Of a stretch of DNA of 64,000 nt, positions 1 to 11,354 are shown piece by piece. Source of the DNA: Calonectria ilicicola (Eukaryota; Ascomycota; Sordariomycetes; Hypocreales; Nectriaceae); contig CP085833.1 in assembly GCA_020809705.1 (NCBI GenBank), forward strand, positions 3,658,001-3,722,000, written 5' to 3'. Each line of letters opens with the position of its first letter. Position 1 is the first letter of the stretch. The position numbers were made by a program, and so were the translations under genes. The notes below the pieces were generated by a model that was not told where the DNA came from, searched no databases, and saw nothing but the letters and a program-made list of their open reading frames with translations.

Positions 1-613
1 AGAACAAGGGCATTCACGTTATCCTCAGCAACTTTAACCACGAGCGGTGGTACATGGTTTGTATGTGCTTCCACCCCTAGACACTTACACTTAGAACAGC
101 CACTGACAGAATGTAGGCGGCAGCATTCGCATTTCAAGATTTATCGTCGAGGAGTGCTTGAAATGGGCGAACCAGCGTCTTGTTTTTGGCAAGCGCCTCA
201 TTGACCAGCCCGTCATTCGCCAAAAGTAAGCGATCATTCTCTATCTATGTCATGTCGTCACACTAACATCATCCAGGCTTGCTAAAATGATCGCCTTGGT
301 CGAGGCCAACCAGTCCTGGCTAGAGACCATCACCTATCAGATGTGTCACATGCCTTACAAGCAGCAAGCCCAGCACCTGGCCGGTCCTATTGGGCTGTTG
401 AAGATGAGCGCCACCCGTGCTGCTCACGAGATTGCCGATGAGGCGGTCCAGATCTGGGGTGGTCGCGGTCTTACCCAGTCAGGAATGGGCAAATTTATCG
501 AAATGTTCCACCGCACGTACAAGTTCGATGCAATTCTTGGTGGCGCAGAGGAGGTGCTTGGAGATCTTGGTGTAAGACAGGCCATGCGAAATTTCCCCAA
601 GGCTATGTTGTAG
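1..613 (+). CDS. Acyl-CoA dehydrogenase, C-terminal part (gene enters from the left edge)
   Basis: Three exons are visible: 1-60, 117-225 and 277-613. The introns start GTATGT and GTAAGC and end TAG and CAG. The joined reading frame starts at base 3 and gives the C-terminal helical domain of a flavin acyl-CoA dehydrogenase. Visible family motifs are SNFNHERW, the RxVFGKRLxxQPV-like stretch, QIWGGRGLTQSGMG and the closing GGAEEVLGDLGVRQAM. The GGRGxT stretch normally contacts FAD across the dimer. The FAD-binding N-terminus and the catalytic glutamate region lie outside the window. Fungal members of this type often carry an N-terminal cytochrome b5 domain, which cannot be checked here. The C-terminus (KAML) is not a standard peroxisomal PTS1, so the compartment is undecided. 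Likely role: fatty acyl-CoA or branched acyl-CoA beta-oxidation. Confidence 0.9.
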
Positions 614-1471
614 AATCGGTTCGGGTGGCATTCCTGGCGTGTACTTATATTATTTTTGGAGGTTTTTTTTAGGGGTGCTTTTTTTGGTCCAGCAACAATT
701 CCCAGTCGTACATTCCATCCTTTCAGCTTGGTTAAATCTGTAAATGTTCGCTGAGCATCGTGATTTAGTAAACCATAGTTGCTTTTGCCGAGTAGTTTGC
801 TGCAGCAATTGCTTAATTTTCCTTGGTCGTTCTTGAAGCTGCGAGCCTGAACAAATCATGGTCAATGAATCTGACCGCAAAGTTCGCCTACTGTGCTCTC
901 GCTCTCAGGATCTTGACTTACGCTATAGTATGATAAGTGCGAGGACAAATCAACAACACCAGTACACAGAAGCATTCACACCAAGGTTAAGTTCCCGTCA
1001 ACTTCGGGATCAACACAATTCATCTCGTCCTGACTACCAACGGGGCAATCCCCAATACTGGGTTTCTACTCCCCATCCACTGCGGTGGATGGGTTGCAGA
1101 GGCACCCAAAACGTTCACAAGCCGCCATTTTTCTTCTTCTCGCCACTCTTTTACCGTCACCATCCGCCTCTCTCCCCTTGAAGTCGAGCCGTGGGCCTCT
1201 CAAAGCCCTTCATTGCGTGACGAAATCCAATTCCGAGATGTTCCAATCACGGGACTGAATGTTGCCAACCCTTGCCGAGATGTGAGCAACGTGAGTTGCA
1301 AGCCGGCGAATTTATGATCATAATGGTCGTGTACGAGATGAACTTTTTTGGCAAATATTCCGAGCAAAAAACAAAAAGCAAACGCAAAAGAATTTTTCGA
1401 CCGTGGGCATCATGGAGCTGCCAGGTTGACCTTTCCTTGATTGTTCAACCAAGGAAACACGCATCGCCATC
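614..1471. other. Convergent 3' intergenic region, no gene seen
   Basis: This stretch holds the 3' ends of the acyl-CoA dehydrogenase (+) and zinc-knuckle (-) genes. Short open frames at 858-1181 and 1272-1487 have no recognisable domain, poor starts and no splice-supported extension, so I treat them as chance. Confidence 0.6.
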
Positions 1472-2708
1472 TCAGTTGGGGCACTGAGACTGAACATGGC
1501 CTGCCTGCTGGCACTTGTAGCAGATCTTCTCGCCGCCAGCAGACTCCTTGGGACAGTCTCGGGAGTAGTGTCCAGACTCTCCACAGTTGTAGCACTTCAT
1601 GCCGTTGACACACTCGCCTGTGCTTGGATTAGTATGATTCATCTTTGTGTGAGTGACTAGACTTACGAGACATGTGGCCAAATCCACCGCAAGAGTAACA
1701 GGTCTTGCCAGCACCGCCACCACCGTAGCCGCCACCATAGTTGTTGCCGGATGACTTGGTGCAGCTACGGGCAATGTGACCCATCTCACCGCACTAGGCT
1801 TGTCAATAGGTTAATCTTATTATCAAGGGAAAAAAGGGAATCACCTTGTAGCACTCAGTACCACTGTTGCCACCAGCAGGGCCAGGGCCGCCCATTGGGC
1901 ATTCACGGGAAATGTGGCCAGCTTGACCACACTTGTAGCAAGACTTGACTTCCTTCGCAGGCTCAGGGCATTCACGGCCTACACCTTTTTAGTATACGAG
2001 TCATAGAAAAAAGAGACTCTATAAAAACTTACTCCTGTGACCCTCGCCTTCAAAGGTAGCTAGATGTTAGTTCTCGGATAATTAACAGAGGTTTCGGGGG
2101 GTACTGTACCGCCACAGTTGTAGCTAATTCTGTTAGCTGAGATAAGTCAAATAGGTAAGGAAAATTGTACTTACCACTTAGCAGATCCACCGCTGGGACA
2201 GTCACGAGCCTAGGGACATGAGAATGAGTAAAAAAAAAGCACAAGCAGCGTAATGTGAAATCATACCATATGGGTAGTGGCACCGCCTACGTCATGATTG
2301 GTTAGCAACACTCTTGAACAAAGGGCCAGTGAAAATGGGAGAAAGAAATGTTGGGTAGATTTGGAAAATGCAATGCAGGGAGACGGTTTCCGCCAAGCGT
2401 GGGTTGCAAATCGTTGACAAATGGGAGGCGGCCAGAGCCAGCATCTTCATGATTACTGGTTTTCCTGCGCCCCTCAGAGCGTCCGTGAGCAGAGAGGGTG
2501 TCGAATCACAGGATTCCGGTAAGAAAAAAAAAAGGAAAAAAATCGACTAAACAGGCACTTGTGGTGTGATTTTGATGTTGGGTAAATGCATCATCAAGTA
2601 AGACACCCAGTGGTTGGGAATAACACAGAACACCACATGAAAAACACAAAAACATAAAAACTCACAGCTGTAGCAGGCGCCGCGGGGAGGTTGCTGGAAG
2701 GAGCTCAT
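1472..2708 (-). CDS. GIS2: CCHC zinc-knuckle protein, GIS2/Byr3/CNBP family
   Basis: Eight exons on the minus strand: 2666-2708, 2267-2286, 2175-2209, 2110-2123, 2033-2047, 1845-1978, 1667-1793 and 1472-1617, summing to 178 codons (177 aa). The spliced protein starts MSSFQQPPRGACYSC and has seven CX2CX4HX4C knuckles: CYSCGATTHMARDC, CYNCGGEGHRSREC, CYKCGQAGHISREC, CYKCGEMGHIARSC, CYSCGGFGHMSREC, CYNCGESGHYSRDC and CYKCQQAGHVQSQC. Seven is the usual number for this family, which supports the small exons. A glycine-rich stretch separates knuckles 4 and 5. Family members are cytoplasmic single-stranded RNA/DNA-binding proteins associated with translation and stress granules. The first intron is long (379 nt) and the next four exons are only 20, 35, 14 and 15 nt, which is why no single open frame covers the N-terminus. 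Confidence 0.92.
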
Positions 2709-4848
2709 GATGGTGATGTTTGTTGAAAGTTAGGAGAAGGGTTTTCCGAGAAACGGTATCTGGTATAAAAAGTTAGTCTGGGGTCAACAGCACATTGTCA
2801 ACATCGTGGTATGAGAGCCATGGCCTTAGCGCGAAGAGCCCATACCGAGATCCGATAGAGGCAAAAGATTAGCGAGGGGCGATAGACCGCTGGTACCTTG
2901 GTCGGGTGATGAGGGGTGGTCTAGACCAAGCCCGGCCAAAATCTCAGGATAGTGTCTTTTTTTTTTCTTCTCCGTGCGGGGGGAGGGGGCTGAGGGCTGA
3001 GGAGGGGCAAGAAGAGAATTATCAAGAATGTAGAGAAGGTGATTTTTCAATCTGTGCCATCTCGGTCAATCTGTGTTGACCGAGAAGTTTTGCGCCCACT
3101 TAGGCCTGCAGTGCCTGCCAGCTGTAAACGGCAGGCGGGGGCGGGGTGCAGAGCAGAGATTTCCCAGCGCGTCTGGTGGGCAGGGCCGTAAAGTGCGAGC
3201 AGCAGCAGCGTCTTTGGCAGCGCCTTTGGCAGCAACGGCGGCGGGGGTGGGGATTCGGGAGGCAGAGGCAGGGGGAATTGGCGGGGATAAGGCTAAGAGG
3301 CTGTAAACCAGGTCACTTACCAGCAGGATCGGAGTCGTCAGAGGCGGGCAACGAGGTCAAAAGGGTGCGCAAAAAATGCAGGTGTAGGTAGGAGAGAAGA
3401 GAGTTGGGTTGGTGGTGGAGGAGGTGGTTTGACGCGCCTGTGCTCGTTCGGTGCGGGTGTGTGCTGTGGAGGAGAGCAAGTGCGAATGCGGGCCTGATGT
3501 ACCAGGGCCGAGGCCTCTCTCACGGCACACTGGTTTGCTTCGTTCGCTTACAGGGCCAAATCCGTGGCTAGGCCAGGGCACGCACTCCACTAACACCCGT
3601 CCCTTGCAGCTGTTACAGTCAGTCACAACCTCGTGTGTGATTGCATCGTTCGACTTTGGCTCAGTTGATGCGAAATGGGGTCATTTGCGCAGGCTGGTCT
3701 TTGTTCCAGGTGTGCATTTACATTCTATGCTCATCGCATTCAGAGCCTCTTCAATTTTCATCTGACGTTATGTACTGTACTACTCCATTGGACCAATTCT
3801 ACCAGCTAGTCAAGCCAAAGCGTCATCCAGATGGCCAGGTGAAGAGTTTTTCTCCCCGGCGTCAGCTGCCCAACCGCTGCCGGCCAATTGGCCTGACAAT
3901 GGCTTTGTTTTATCCAGTTCTTTTGGCTAAGCCCTCCGGTGAAAATGGCTTCTCAGGCTGTGCTCTGACCTTGTCCCGTGTCTGAGGTCCAATAGGGGAC
4001 GGCTCATTGGCCCTTGTGTGCCCAACTGCGATGCTCGCCTCCATGCGCATAACCCTCCTTCATCATATGGCCCCAAGTTTCGATTGTCGGTCCTGGCCCT
4101 GGTTGCGAGCCGCCCTTTATCTTTATCGCCGGGGGTTGTTGCAGAATGAGGCCGCTCGCCCATGTGCAGCGTCTTACACCCGCCGATGACGGTCGTCCAA
4201 GTATCCCATTGTCCATGACACAAAGATGCTGCAAGATTCCATCGGAGATTTGGCCAATTAGGCCGTGCTTGTCCCTCTCTTCCTCCAGGAACTGTGCAAC
4301 GACAGACCAGGTGGGTTCTGCTAGCGTTTTGTCAATGATGGGACGACTTCAGCCGCCGCCTATCAGATGAACTGCAGCAACGCGGGCCTCCGCACACGGG
4401 TCGGGTCATCCGCCAGCACTCATCTCACATCTCTCTTCTTCCGTTTCCTGTTTCCCCTGCAGTTCTGGTGTAAATACACACATCACATGGCTCCGCGCAA
4501 TTACAGTACAAACGGCCTACTGCAGCCCTCGCCCCTCGAACCCTAGTCGCGCTGGTGCAACGCCACGAACCCAGCGCGCTGCAGACGGGGACGGCGCCAA
4601 ACGAGATCTCGAAGCATGGGCTTTGCACGGACGGGGCAGTGGGGTCCTAACTAGTTTCAGTTTAGGCCCTGCCTGTGGGTCGACCATTCACAAACCACTT
4701 CTAGATGCATGCCTCGACGTTTTCAGTCAACAGGTGGCGATCGCTTTGGCCTCAAGGCCACCACCAAAATCAAACCCGTTTAAGCGACTGTGGATCTAAG
4801 AAATGATTTGGTATTGCACGAAGCCCGCGAGTCATATGCCTACACAAG
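2709..4848. other. Long intergenic region upstream of GIS2 and downstream of the dioxygenase gene
   Basis: No gene is supported. The part next to GIS2 (about 2820-3400) has G-rich and AGC-repeat-like stretches consistent with a 5' leader and promoter. The open frames at 3073-3985 and 3927-4370 overlap on both strands and show no domain. Confidence 0.6.
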
Positions 4849-6368
4849 TCACGCGACCAATCCCAGAGCTTCCCTGCGAGAAACTGAATTAGGGTCAAAG
4901 TACGGCTTCTCGCCCAATGACACGACGCGATTACCCTGTCGCTTTCCGGTGTAGTCACTAGATCACAAAAAATTAGCCCGGCCCAAGTGCCCATCTCGGG
5001 GTGTTTTCTCGTTTACTTCGTAGCAGTGTGGAACACGGAACGGCTGCATAACGTTGGACATTAGTTATCGGTGTATCACATAACTTCGCGGTACATCCAC
5101 TCACTTGTCCCAGATTGCGAGGTCATTTTTATTCCATCGGAACCGGACCTGCAAGTCATGGTTTTCGGTAATGATCTGGCGGACTGTGTTCAGTGAGTTT
5201 TGGCGTCATTTGATCAATGTGGGAGATTAGGGCTGTCGCACAGTAGTTCTTCAAAATCTCGCTTTCGACTTCAGTCACGTCGTTAATGTATCCAGCTTGG
5301 AGCTGACCAGCAGCAGCGAACAAGCTTTTCCATCCAGTTACTGGATTGGTACGAATGACGGGGCTGTTGGCCGGTTATTAGTCCTCTCTACCAAACCCAA
5401 CCATTCACTGAGGGCTATACTGCTCTGCTTTAAAGTCCAGTCCGTTGTTTTCAGGAGATCCGCGGTCGGTCTCAATTAGATCCTGGCCAAATTCATTCTT
5501 GACTTTGACAAAGTTGGGTTGATGGTGCGTAGCTGTCAGTCCCTCTGCCAGCTTCTGAATTGGTGTCGAAAGGCGATCGTAGGCCTCATAACCGGAGGCC
5601 CATAAGGTGTCACCGCCAACATCCTCGGGAGGTTGGATGATTTTCAAAATCGCATAATCCGAAGGAATATTTTCAAACGTGATGCTGTCCAGCTTCTCAG
5701 CACTGATAGGCGTGCAATTGCGTAGGGGGAACTTACTCGGCGTGCCAACCGGCACCTGCAAGGCTCTTTGACACGGAGGAAAATCGATCTTTGTAAAACT
5801 TGCGGTTTTGTTCCGATGAAATAACAGAAACTTCGTCATCAAGCTTTCCGTTCTCGTCGACAGCAATTCCTCGTTTACTGTTGGAGAGAGCATGTCGGTG
5901 CAGCTGCATGGCGATTTAGCGACATGTACTGAAGCAAGGAGTGGATCCTACCTTTGAAGACTCAGGCTTTCCAGTCAATTCCCCCAGTTTTTGGCCAAGG
6001 TATTTTTGATCGTCAATCGTAATATCTTGGTTTCGGAAGAATACCACTCCTCGTTGAGACACTATTTATTCGATTATTAGCATCGCAGTCGTCTCAACAC
6101 TCCATGCTCTCAAAGGCTTACCAAGAACGGCCAGGTCCCTAAGCTTTGCATCATCTTTCAATATGCTGCTAATTTGTAACTGTGGAAATTCTCGTCCGAT
6201 AACAGCTGTAACATCAAACTGTTCGTAGCTATCTAAGCTACCACTGTACTTCAAAGGGCTGTCAAGCCGATTGGCAGTGTTGTTCTTGACATCCTCGGCA
6301 GTCTTAGCAACAGGCTGCACATCAGGAGTTAGTTTCTGGATTTCGGCATCAGTAGCAGAAGGAGACAT
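4849..6368 (-). CDS. TauD/TfdA-type Fe(II)/2-oxoglutarate dioxygenase (taurine/alkylsulfonate dioxygenase-like)
   Basis: Eight exons, minus strand: 6122-6368, 5952-6061, 5737-5903, 5421-5684, 5242-5363, 5105-5183, 5017-5043 and 4849-4957, summing to 375 codons (374 aa). All introns are GT-AG and about 50-60 nt. The facial-triad HxD is seen in GWHADITFE, spliced across exons 3 and 4. The distal histidine lies in RSVFHTAT (27-nt exon 7), and the 2-oxoglutarate-binding arginine is likely in GKRQGNRVVSLG. The length matches fungal TauD/Jlp1 proteins. Such enzymes oxidise taurine or other sulfonates to release sulfite for sulfur assimilation. The substrate is inferred from the family. The gene is divergent from a Dal5-type transporter 2.2 kb away. 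Unspliced frames look broken, but splicing restores an intact protein, so it is not a pseudogene. Confidence 0.9.
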
Positions 6369-6463
6369 GATTTAGAGGCTAATGTGCTTCGATATAGCGC
6401 AAAAAATAGATAGATTTTGAAGAATTTGATGTTAAAAATGTGTGTCTCAGTGGCATTCCGGTT

Positions 6464-6472
6464 CCCTTTATA
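6464..6472 (-). promoter_or_regulatory. TATA-like box of the TauD-type gene
   Basis: On the minus strand the bases read TATAAAGGG, about 96 nt upstream of the start codon at 6368. The same octamer TATAAAGG occurs upstream of the divergent transporter gene. Confidence 0.5.
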
Positions 6473-8466
6473 CTAATTCAGCATTACTCATTAAATATGT
6501 ACTCCTCAAATATGTTAGCAAAGTAAAGATGTTGTTATCAGAAAACGGGATGTAAATCACATGCCGGTAAGATGGTGTGCGAGTCGTTCCCATGGCGTCA
6601 AGAGTCGTGCAGTACACCGTATCACTAGTCTAATACCCAGGATACCTTATTACCGTAAACTCCGTTTGTGACTTTTCTCTGCTATTAATTCAACCTCAAT
6701 TCGTCATTTATCCAAGCCCAAACTTCAAACGCGATCGTAACACCGCGGTTAGAAAGACATGGCCCTTATGACTTTGAGATACCGCCAGACACCGGCCGGA
6801 AGAATCTTCAAATCACGATGTACGGTGTTTTTAGACGACTTAATCCTTCACTTTGTATCTATGGGGATTTCAACGCAAGTACACAGCACATCATAGATGC
6901 ATCACCTCATCTTGCGTCATCGCCACTACAGGGCCGAGTCAGCCACCCGCAGTTTTAGTTTGCAAGATGTCGTAAATCTGGACAATATTATCCATTTCCC
7001 AACAATTCTTGTTAGGGATTTTATAGCACATATCTCTAGTATTATATCGGTAGCTGGATAAGGAAGTGGAAGACTTTTGGCCTTCCTCCTGATCGCTTCA
7101 AAGCACGAAATGCCACAAAATTTCCAAGAGCGTCATGTTCCTATGGCTGCGACTGTCTATAAATTTCTTTTGATGGCTGCGTTTATGCTGCCCGCATCTT
7201 TACATCAATCTCAAATCAAACCTGAGATACATTCTTGAGCGTTAAAGCTGGGTGGTATTTCCAGAAATTTCTTTCCAGTGTCATGAAATAAATTGTTTTT
7301 GTCACCAATCCCTAATATTTGTCACAGGATTTTGTAATGGCGCACATGTAGTGCCTCTTTATCTCCCCATTGATGTACAATAATTAATAGCTATCAATTC
7401 TATGGCATCTCTGGATACCCCACCCACCCCTCATCCCCCACGAAGCAGTGATTGCCGTGATACTAGGGATAGACTTGGCATTTCTACAGGGTAGCATTGT
7501 TGGCGCCATGCTGATATCACAACCGAATGCCATCACTTGCGCCATAGCTACGTGCTATTATACCATAACGCCCTATCTACGGGTTAAAAACCTGTCCAGC
7601 GATGCCTCAAAATTGGTTCCTTGTGCCATTTAGAATTTTTGGCCTGGCCATTGTCAATTACGCCAAATAAAATATTTGAATGTTAAGTCTGAATATGGGC
7701 TCTTAGAGCATATTTAATTTGAGTCCTTGTATTGAATCTCTTTTTCTCTGGGTTGCCTATGATGGCTAATAATCCCACATTCTTGCGCCATACAACTGCA
7801 CCTTGCTCGTCATCCAACTGTACGCAATCTCATTGGATTTTCGTGATCAGATTTGCATCCAATATATTCTAACCGAAAAAGGGTTTCCGGAGCCCCGCGA
7901 AGTACACCCACGCTACTTTCGACATCGGACTGCTACTCCCAGACTATTCATGTCGTTTAGTAGCTACTAGCCTCAAGTATATTTAAGCTTAAATTAATTT
8001 TTACTACAAATTCCATCGCTATCATGTTCCACTGGGTCAATCTTTATGGGATGTAGAACTGGATACTACGCCAAATTTGTCAAGTTGTCTTCTCAAAGTC
8101 CAGGTCAATTGATTATGAGAATTCTTAATGAAGCAAATCGCACAACCCTAATTCTAGCTCTAATGGGTTATATGTGAGAAACTCTGTCTACGGGGTTGTT
8201 AATCGGCGTAGCAGCATGTATCATATTAGTTCTATGGAGATATACTGATCAACAGGACTGTGAGTTCATGGACCTACTGCACTCCTTGTCTGGTAAACTC
8301 CCATTCCCGGAAATTTGCAGCCTAATTTGGTCTAACAGTGGGCACAGATTCTTGGCATTTTGCATACAATAGTGCATTCAGATCCTCTTTCTATTGCCAA
8401 GAAAATTGCGAAATGCTCCTCAAATCTTCGTGATTAGCCGGCCTGGTCAGTCCCATTTCTCATTTT

Positions 8467-8494
8467 CTTGGGCAAGAAATGGGATTTGCCCAAG
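8467..8494. promoter_or_regulatory. Perfect 9-bp inverted repeat, candidate operator
   Basis: Arm 8467-8475 reads CTTGGGCAA and arm 8486-8494 reads TTGCCCAAG, with a 10-bp spacer. It lies 8 bp before the TATA-like box and about 85 bp before the transporter start codon, a position suitable for a dimeric regulator. The binding factor is unknown. Confidence 0.4.
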
Positions 8495-8502
8495 TTGCGA
8501 GC

Positions 8503-8510
8503 TATAAAGG
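8503..8510 (+). promoter_or_regulatory. TATA-like box of the Dal5-type transporter gene
   Basis: TATAAAGG lies about 77 nt upstream of the ATG at 8580. It matches the octamer in the promoter of the divergent dioxygenase gene. Confidence 0.5.
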
Positions 8511-8579
8511 CCATCCTTGCCTGCAACGGGCTGCATCATAGTATCAACAATCCCAATTCTCTGCTTTCCTCAAGTTATC

Positions 8580-10839
8580 ATGCCTACTGTAGAGAAGCGA
8601 AGTGAATATTCCTCTGAGGATGCGGGCTCAAATAGCCATTCTAAGGTCGAGAAACCACAGCCAGAAGACATTACAGTTATTAGACAACGGATCTTAGAAC
8701 ACCAAGAACTTCAAAAGACTGAACCTCCAGTTCTTCCGATCACCACGCTATTCAGAGGAAAGAAATTCAATCCTAAGCTCGATGATATCGCCACCCAGCC
8801 CTCCGTTTACGACGACCCAGAGCTTGCAAGATATTTCCAACCCACGGAAAAATACGAGAACTTGCATCGGTTTGATCCAGGCGCCAGGTGGACGTGGGCA
8901 GAAGAACTTGTAAGAGCTTGCCATGGGTTCTGTCGTATTAGATCTAAGTGGTTTTATTAGCCCCTCATCAACAAACTCGATTGGAGGATCACTGCTTGGG
9001 CTTGCGTGGCCTTTTTTGCGCTTGATCTCGACAGAGGAAACCTAAGTCAAGCTAACACGGACAATTTTTTGGAGGATTTGGGTCTCAGTACTAATGGTAA
9101 TCAGATATCCTAGGATTCAAAGTATACCTGCTCATTATTTGAAGATTTTAATCTAGGGAACACCGTATTTCGTTTGTCATTCTTATGTGCCGAGCTTCCA
9201 TCTCAGTTGGTCAGCAAGAAGCTAGGTAAGACGAAAGAATACAACCAACAACTAGTTCATTTTCTTACTTCTTTTTAGGTCCCGATAGATGGGTAAAGTG
9301 CTGTTTCACTGCTGATATTATCCCATTATTAATAAAATTTAGATACCGACCATTATGTGTCTTTGGAGCATCGTTGCCGCATCGCAGTTCTGGCTCAGCG
9401 GAAGAAATAGTTTTTTGGCATGTAGAGCACTTCTTGGACTGCTCCAAGGAGGCTTTATACCAGACGTGATCCTTTACCTAGTAGGATATACTTTTCTCTA
9501 TCGTCACATTTCACTAACCCTATATTCAGTCATACTTTTTTAAAGGAACAGAACTCCCGTTCCGCCTTGCTTTGTTCTGGACTACACTGCGGATAACCGA
9601 TATAATTGCACCCATCCTAGCATTTGGTCTTCTGCGACTTCGTGGCCATCATGGTCAAGAAGGCTGGAGGTGGTTATTTCTAATTGAAGGCATCCTCACT
9701 CTAACAGTAGGAATGTGGTCCTGGTTCACCATGGTTGCATCTCCCACTCAAACCAAAACTTGGTGGAATAAAGAAGGATGGTTTAACGAGCGAGAGGAAG
9801 TTATCATGGTCAATCGAATTTTACGAGACGACCCTTCTAAAGGTGATATGCACAATCGACAAGCTGTGGACCTCAAACTGCTATGGAAGTCTCTCACAGA
9901 TTACGATCTCTGGCCAATGTATCTCATAGGTCTAGTATTCTTGATTCCTTCTGGTCCTCCAGACCAGTACCTTACTTTGACCCTTCGTAACCTTGGGTTC
10001 GGAACATTTAGCGCCAACTTGCTCACGATTCCCACCCAGGTCATTGGTGCCATCACAGTCGGTCTCCCATTGTTTGCCAAATTTGACAAATAACTCACAA
10101 AATATTTAGATGCTTATTGCCACATACTTCTCGGAAATATGGAATGAACGCTCTCTCATGGCTATCTTTTCACAGTTTTGGCTTCTCCCAAACCTCATCG
10201 CCCTGGCTGTCCTTCCGGAATCGGCACCTTCATGGGCCAAGTATGGTCTTCTAACAGTATTGCTTTCACACCCATCCGGTTAGTGACGATTTCATTCTCG
10301 AATTCTTAAAACTAAAATTAACAACGAGTACAGTGCATGCGATGCAAGTTGGTTGGTGCAGCCGCAACTCTAATACTGTACGAACTCGGACTGTCTCTGC
10401 TGCTGTATACAAGTAAGTTGCACCTGTAATACAATTAAATGATTATTTTGGCTGAATCAATAAAGTATGTTTGTCCAAGTTGGTGGCATCGTTTACTCGA
10501 ACATTTACCGCGCCGATGATGCACCTCTCTGTAGGTTGATTTGCAGATTTTGAGGCAATGTTGCTGATTTCTCCTTGATAGATAGGCGGGGTAATAGACA
10601 ATTAACGGCAATTTGTGCTGGAAATATCGTCTTATACTTGCTGGCCAAGGGCTACTATATTTGGCGCAATAAAGCGCGGGATCGTGAATGGAACACTCTC
10701 AGCAGAGAGGTAAGGACGCAAACTATTCTTTTCCACAATATCAACACTAACAAATAAAAAATTATAGGATCAATTGCATTATCTAGAAACCACGACCGAT
10801 TCGGGCAGCAAGCGCAAGGATTTCCGGTTCGCACATTGA
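8580..10839 (+). CDS. MFS transporter, Dal5/allantoate permease (anion:cation symporter) type
   Basis: Eleven exons: 8580-8909, 8961-9096, 9157-9225, 9279-9292, 9343-9480, 9530-10057, 10110-10278, 10334-10412, 10466-10530, 10582-10709 and 10768-10839, totalling 576 codons (575 aa). Exon 4 is 14 nt and encodes the PDRW bridge of a GPDRW loop. Family features are the start of TM1 ([26 protein letters not shown]), the [10 protein letters not shown] and [10 protein letters not shown] helices, the loop [19 protein letters not shown] and the late [19 protein letters not shown] stretch, all typical of Dal5-type fungal permeases. The start is the first ATG; the frame is open slightly further upstream only from a TTG. 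The N-terminal tail of about 110 residues is cytosolic. The yeast sulfonate transporter Soa1 belongs to this subfamily, so with the divergent TauD-type gene a sulfonate or other organic anion substrate is a fair inference, not proven. Confidence 0.88.
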
Positions 10840-11354
10840 AACCTTGAAAACATAGGTCATCATCGGACCTGACAATGCAACACCTCTTCCACCCAAATTC
10901 AATAAATTGGAAAGATGATGAGGATGCAAATATACATTATAGTAGTATAGGAAGATAACTTTTTATTGCAACTGGTTCAGTCGTCGATACTTGGACACTC
11001 CTAACCGCAACCTTAATTCCACACAGAGAGTCGCAGCTCCACAAAACCAGGTCTCTGCTTGTAACCAACAATCTGTGTCTCTATGCTTCCAAATATACAT
11101 AGCACTCAAATAATTCCCATCTAAAAATGTTTTGAGAGCAAATTAATGCAGAATTCCATTGTCGTGGCGAGGCTGGTAGATATCCATGACAGCTCAAGGC
11201 TATGATGTCACGTGGGAGGAACGCCACTAAATGGGCTCCAGGCCACCGCGCCGCGATGTGGAGACGCGTCTTCCACCACCATTGCTAAGCACGCTGCGAC
11301 CACACATTCATCTTTGACCAGTTTGATAATGATTTTGGTGCATCACAATCTAAG
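10840..11354. other. Intergenic region upstream of SAE2
   Basis: No coding signal. It holds the 3' end of the transporter gene and the promoter of SAE2, with a TCACGTGG element at 11208-11215. Confidence 0.6.
11208..11215. promoter_or_regulatory. CACGTG (E-box/Cbf1-type) element upstream of SAE2
   Basis: TCACGTGG lies about 140 nt before the SAE2 start codon. Similar cores sit upstream of QCR7 and NHP2 in this window. Binding by a bHLH factor such as Cbf1 is an inference. Confidence 0.35.

Larger units (their letters stand above)
6369..8579. other. AT-rich divergent promoter region between dioxygenase and transporter genes
   Basis: About 2.2 kb with no supported coding sequence. The only sizeable open frame, 7448-7633, has no domain and begins at a GTG-like triplet. 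The region carries TATA-like boxes next to each flanking gene and a dyad at 8467-8494 (listed separately). It is visibly more AT-rich than the housekeeping parts of the window. Confidence 0.6.

Noticed and set aside
5405..6368. TauD-type gene looked like a frameshifted pseudogene
   Set aside because: All apparent breaks coincide with GT-AG introns. Splicing gives 375 whole codons with HxD, distal His and Arg motifs intact.
7448..7633. Small open frame between dioxygenase and transporter
   Set aside because: Non-ATG start, no domain and AT-rich intergenic composition.
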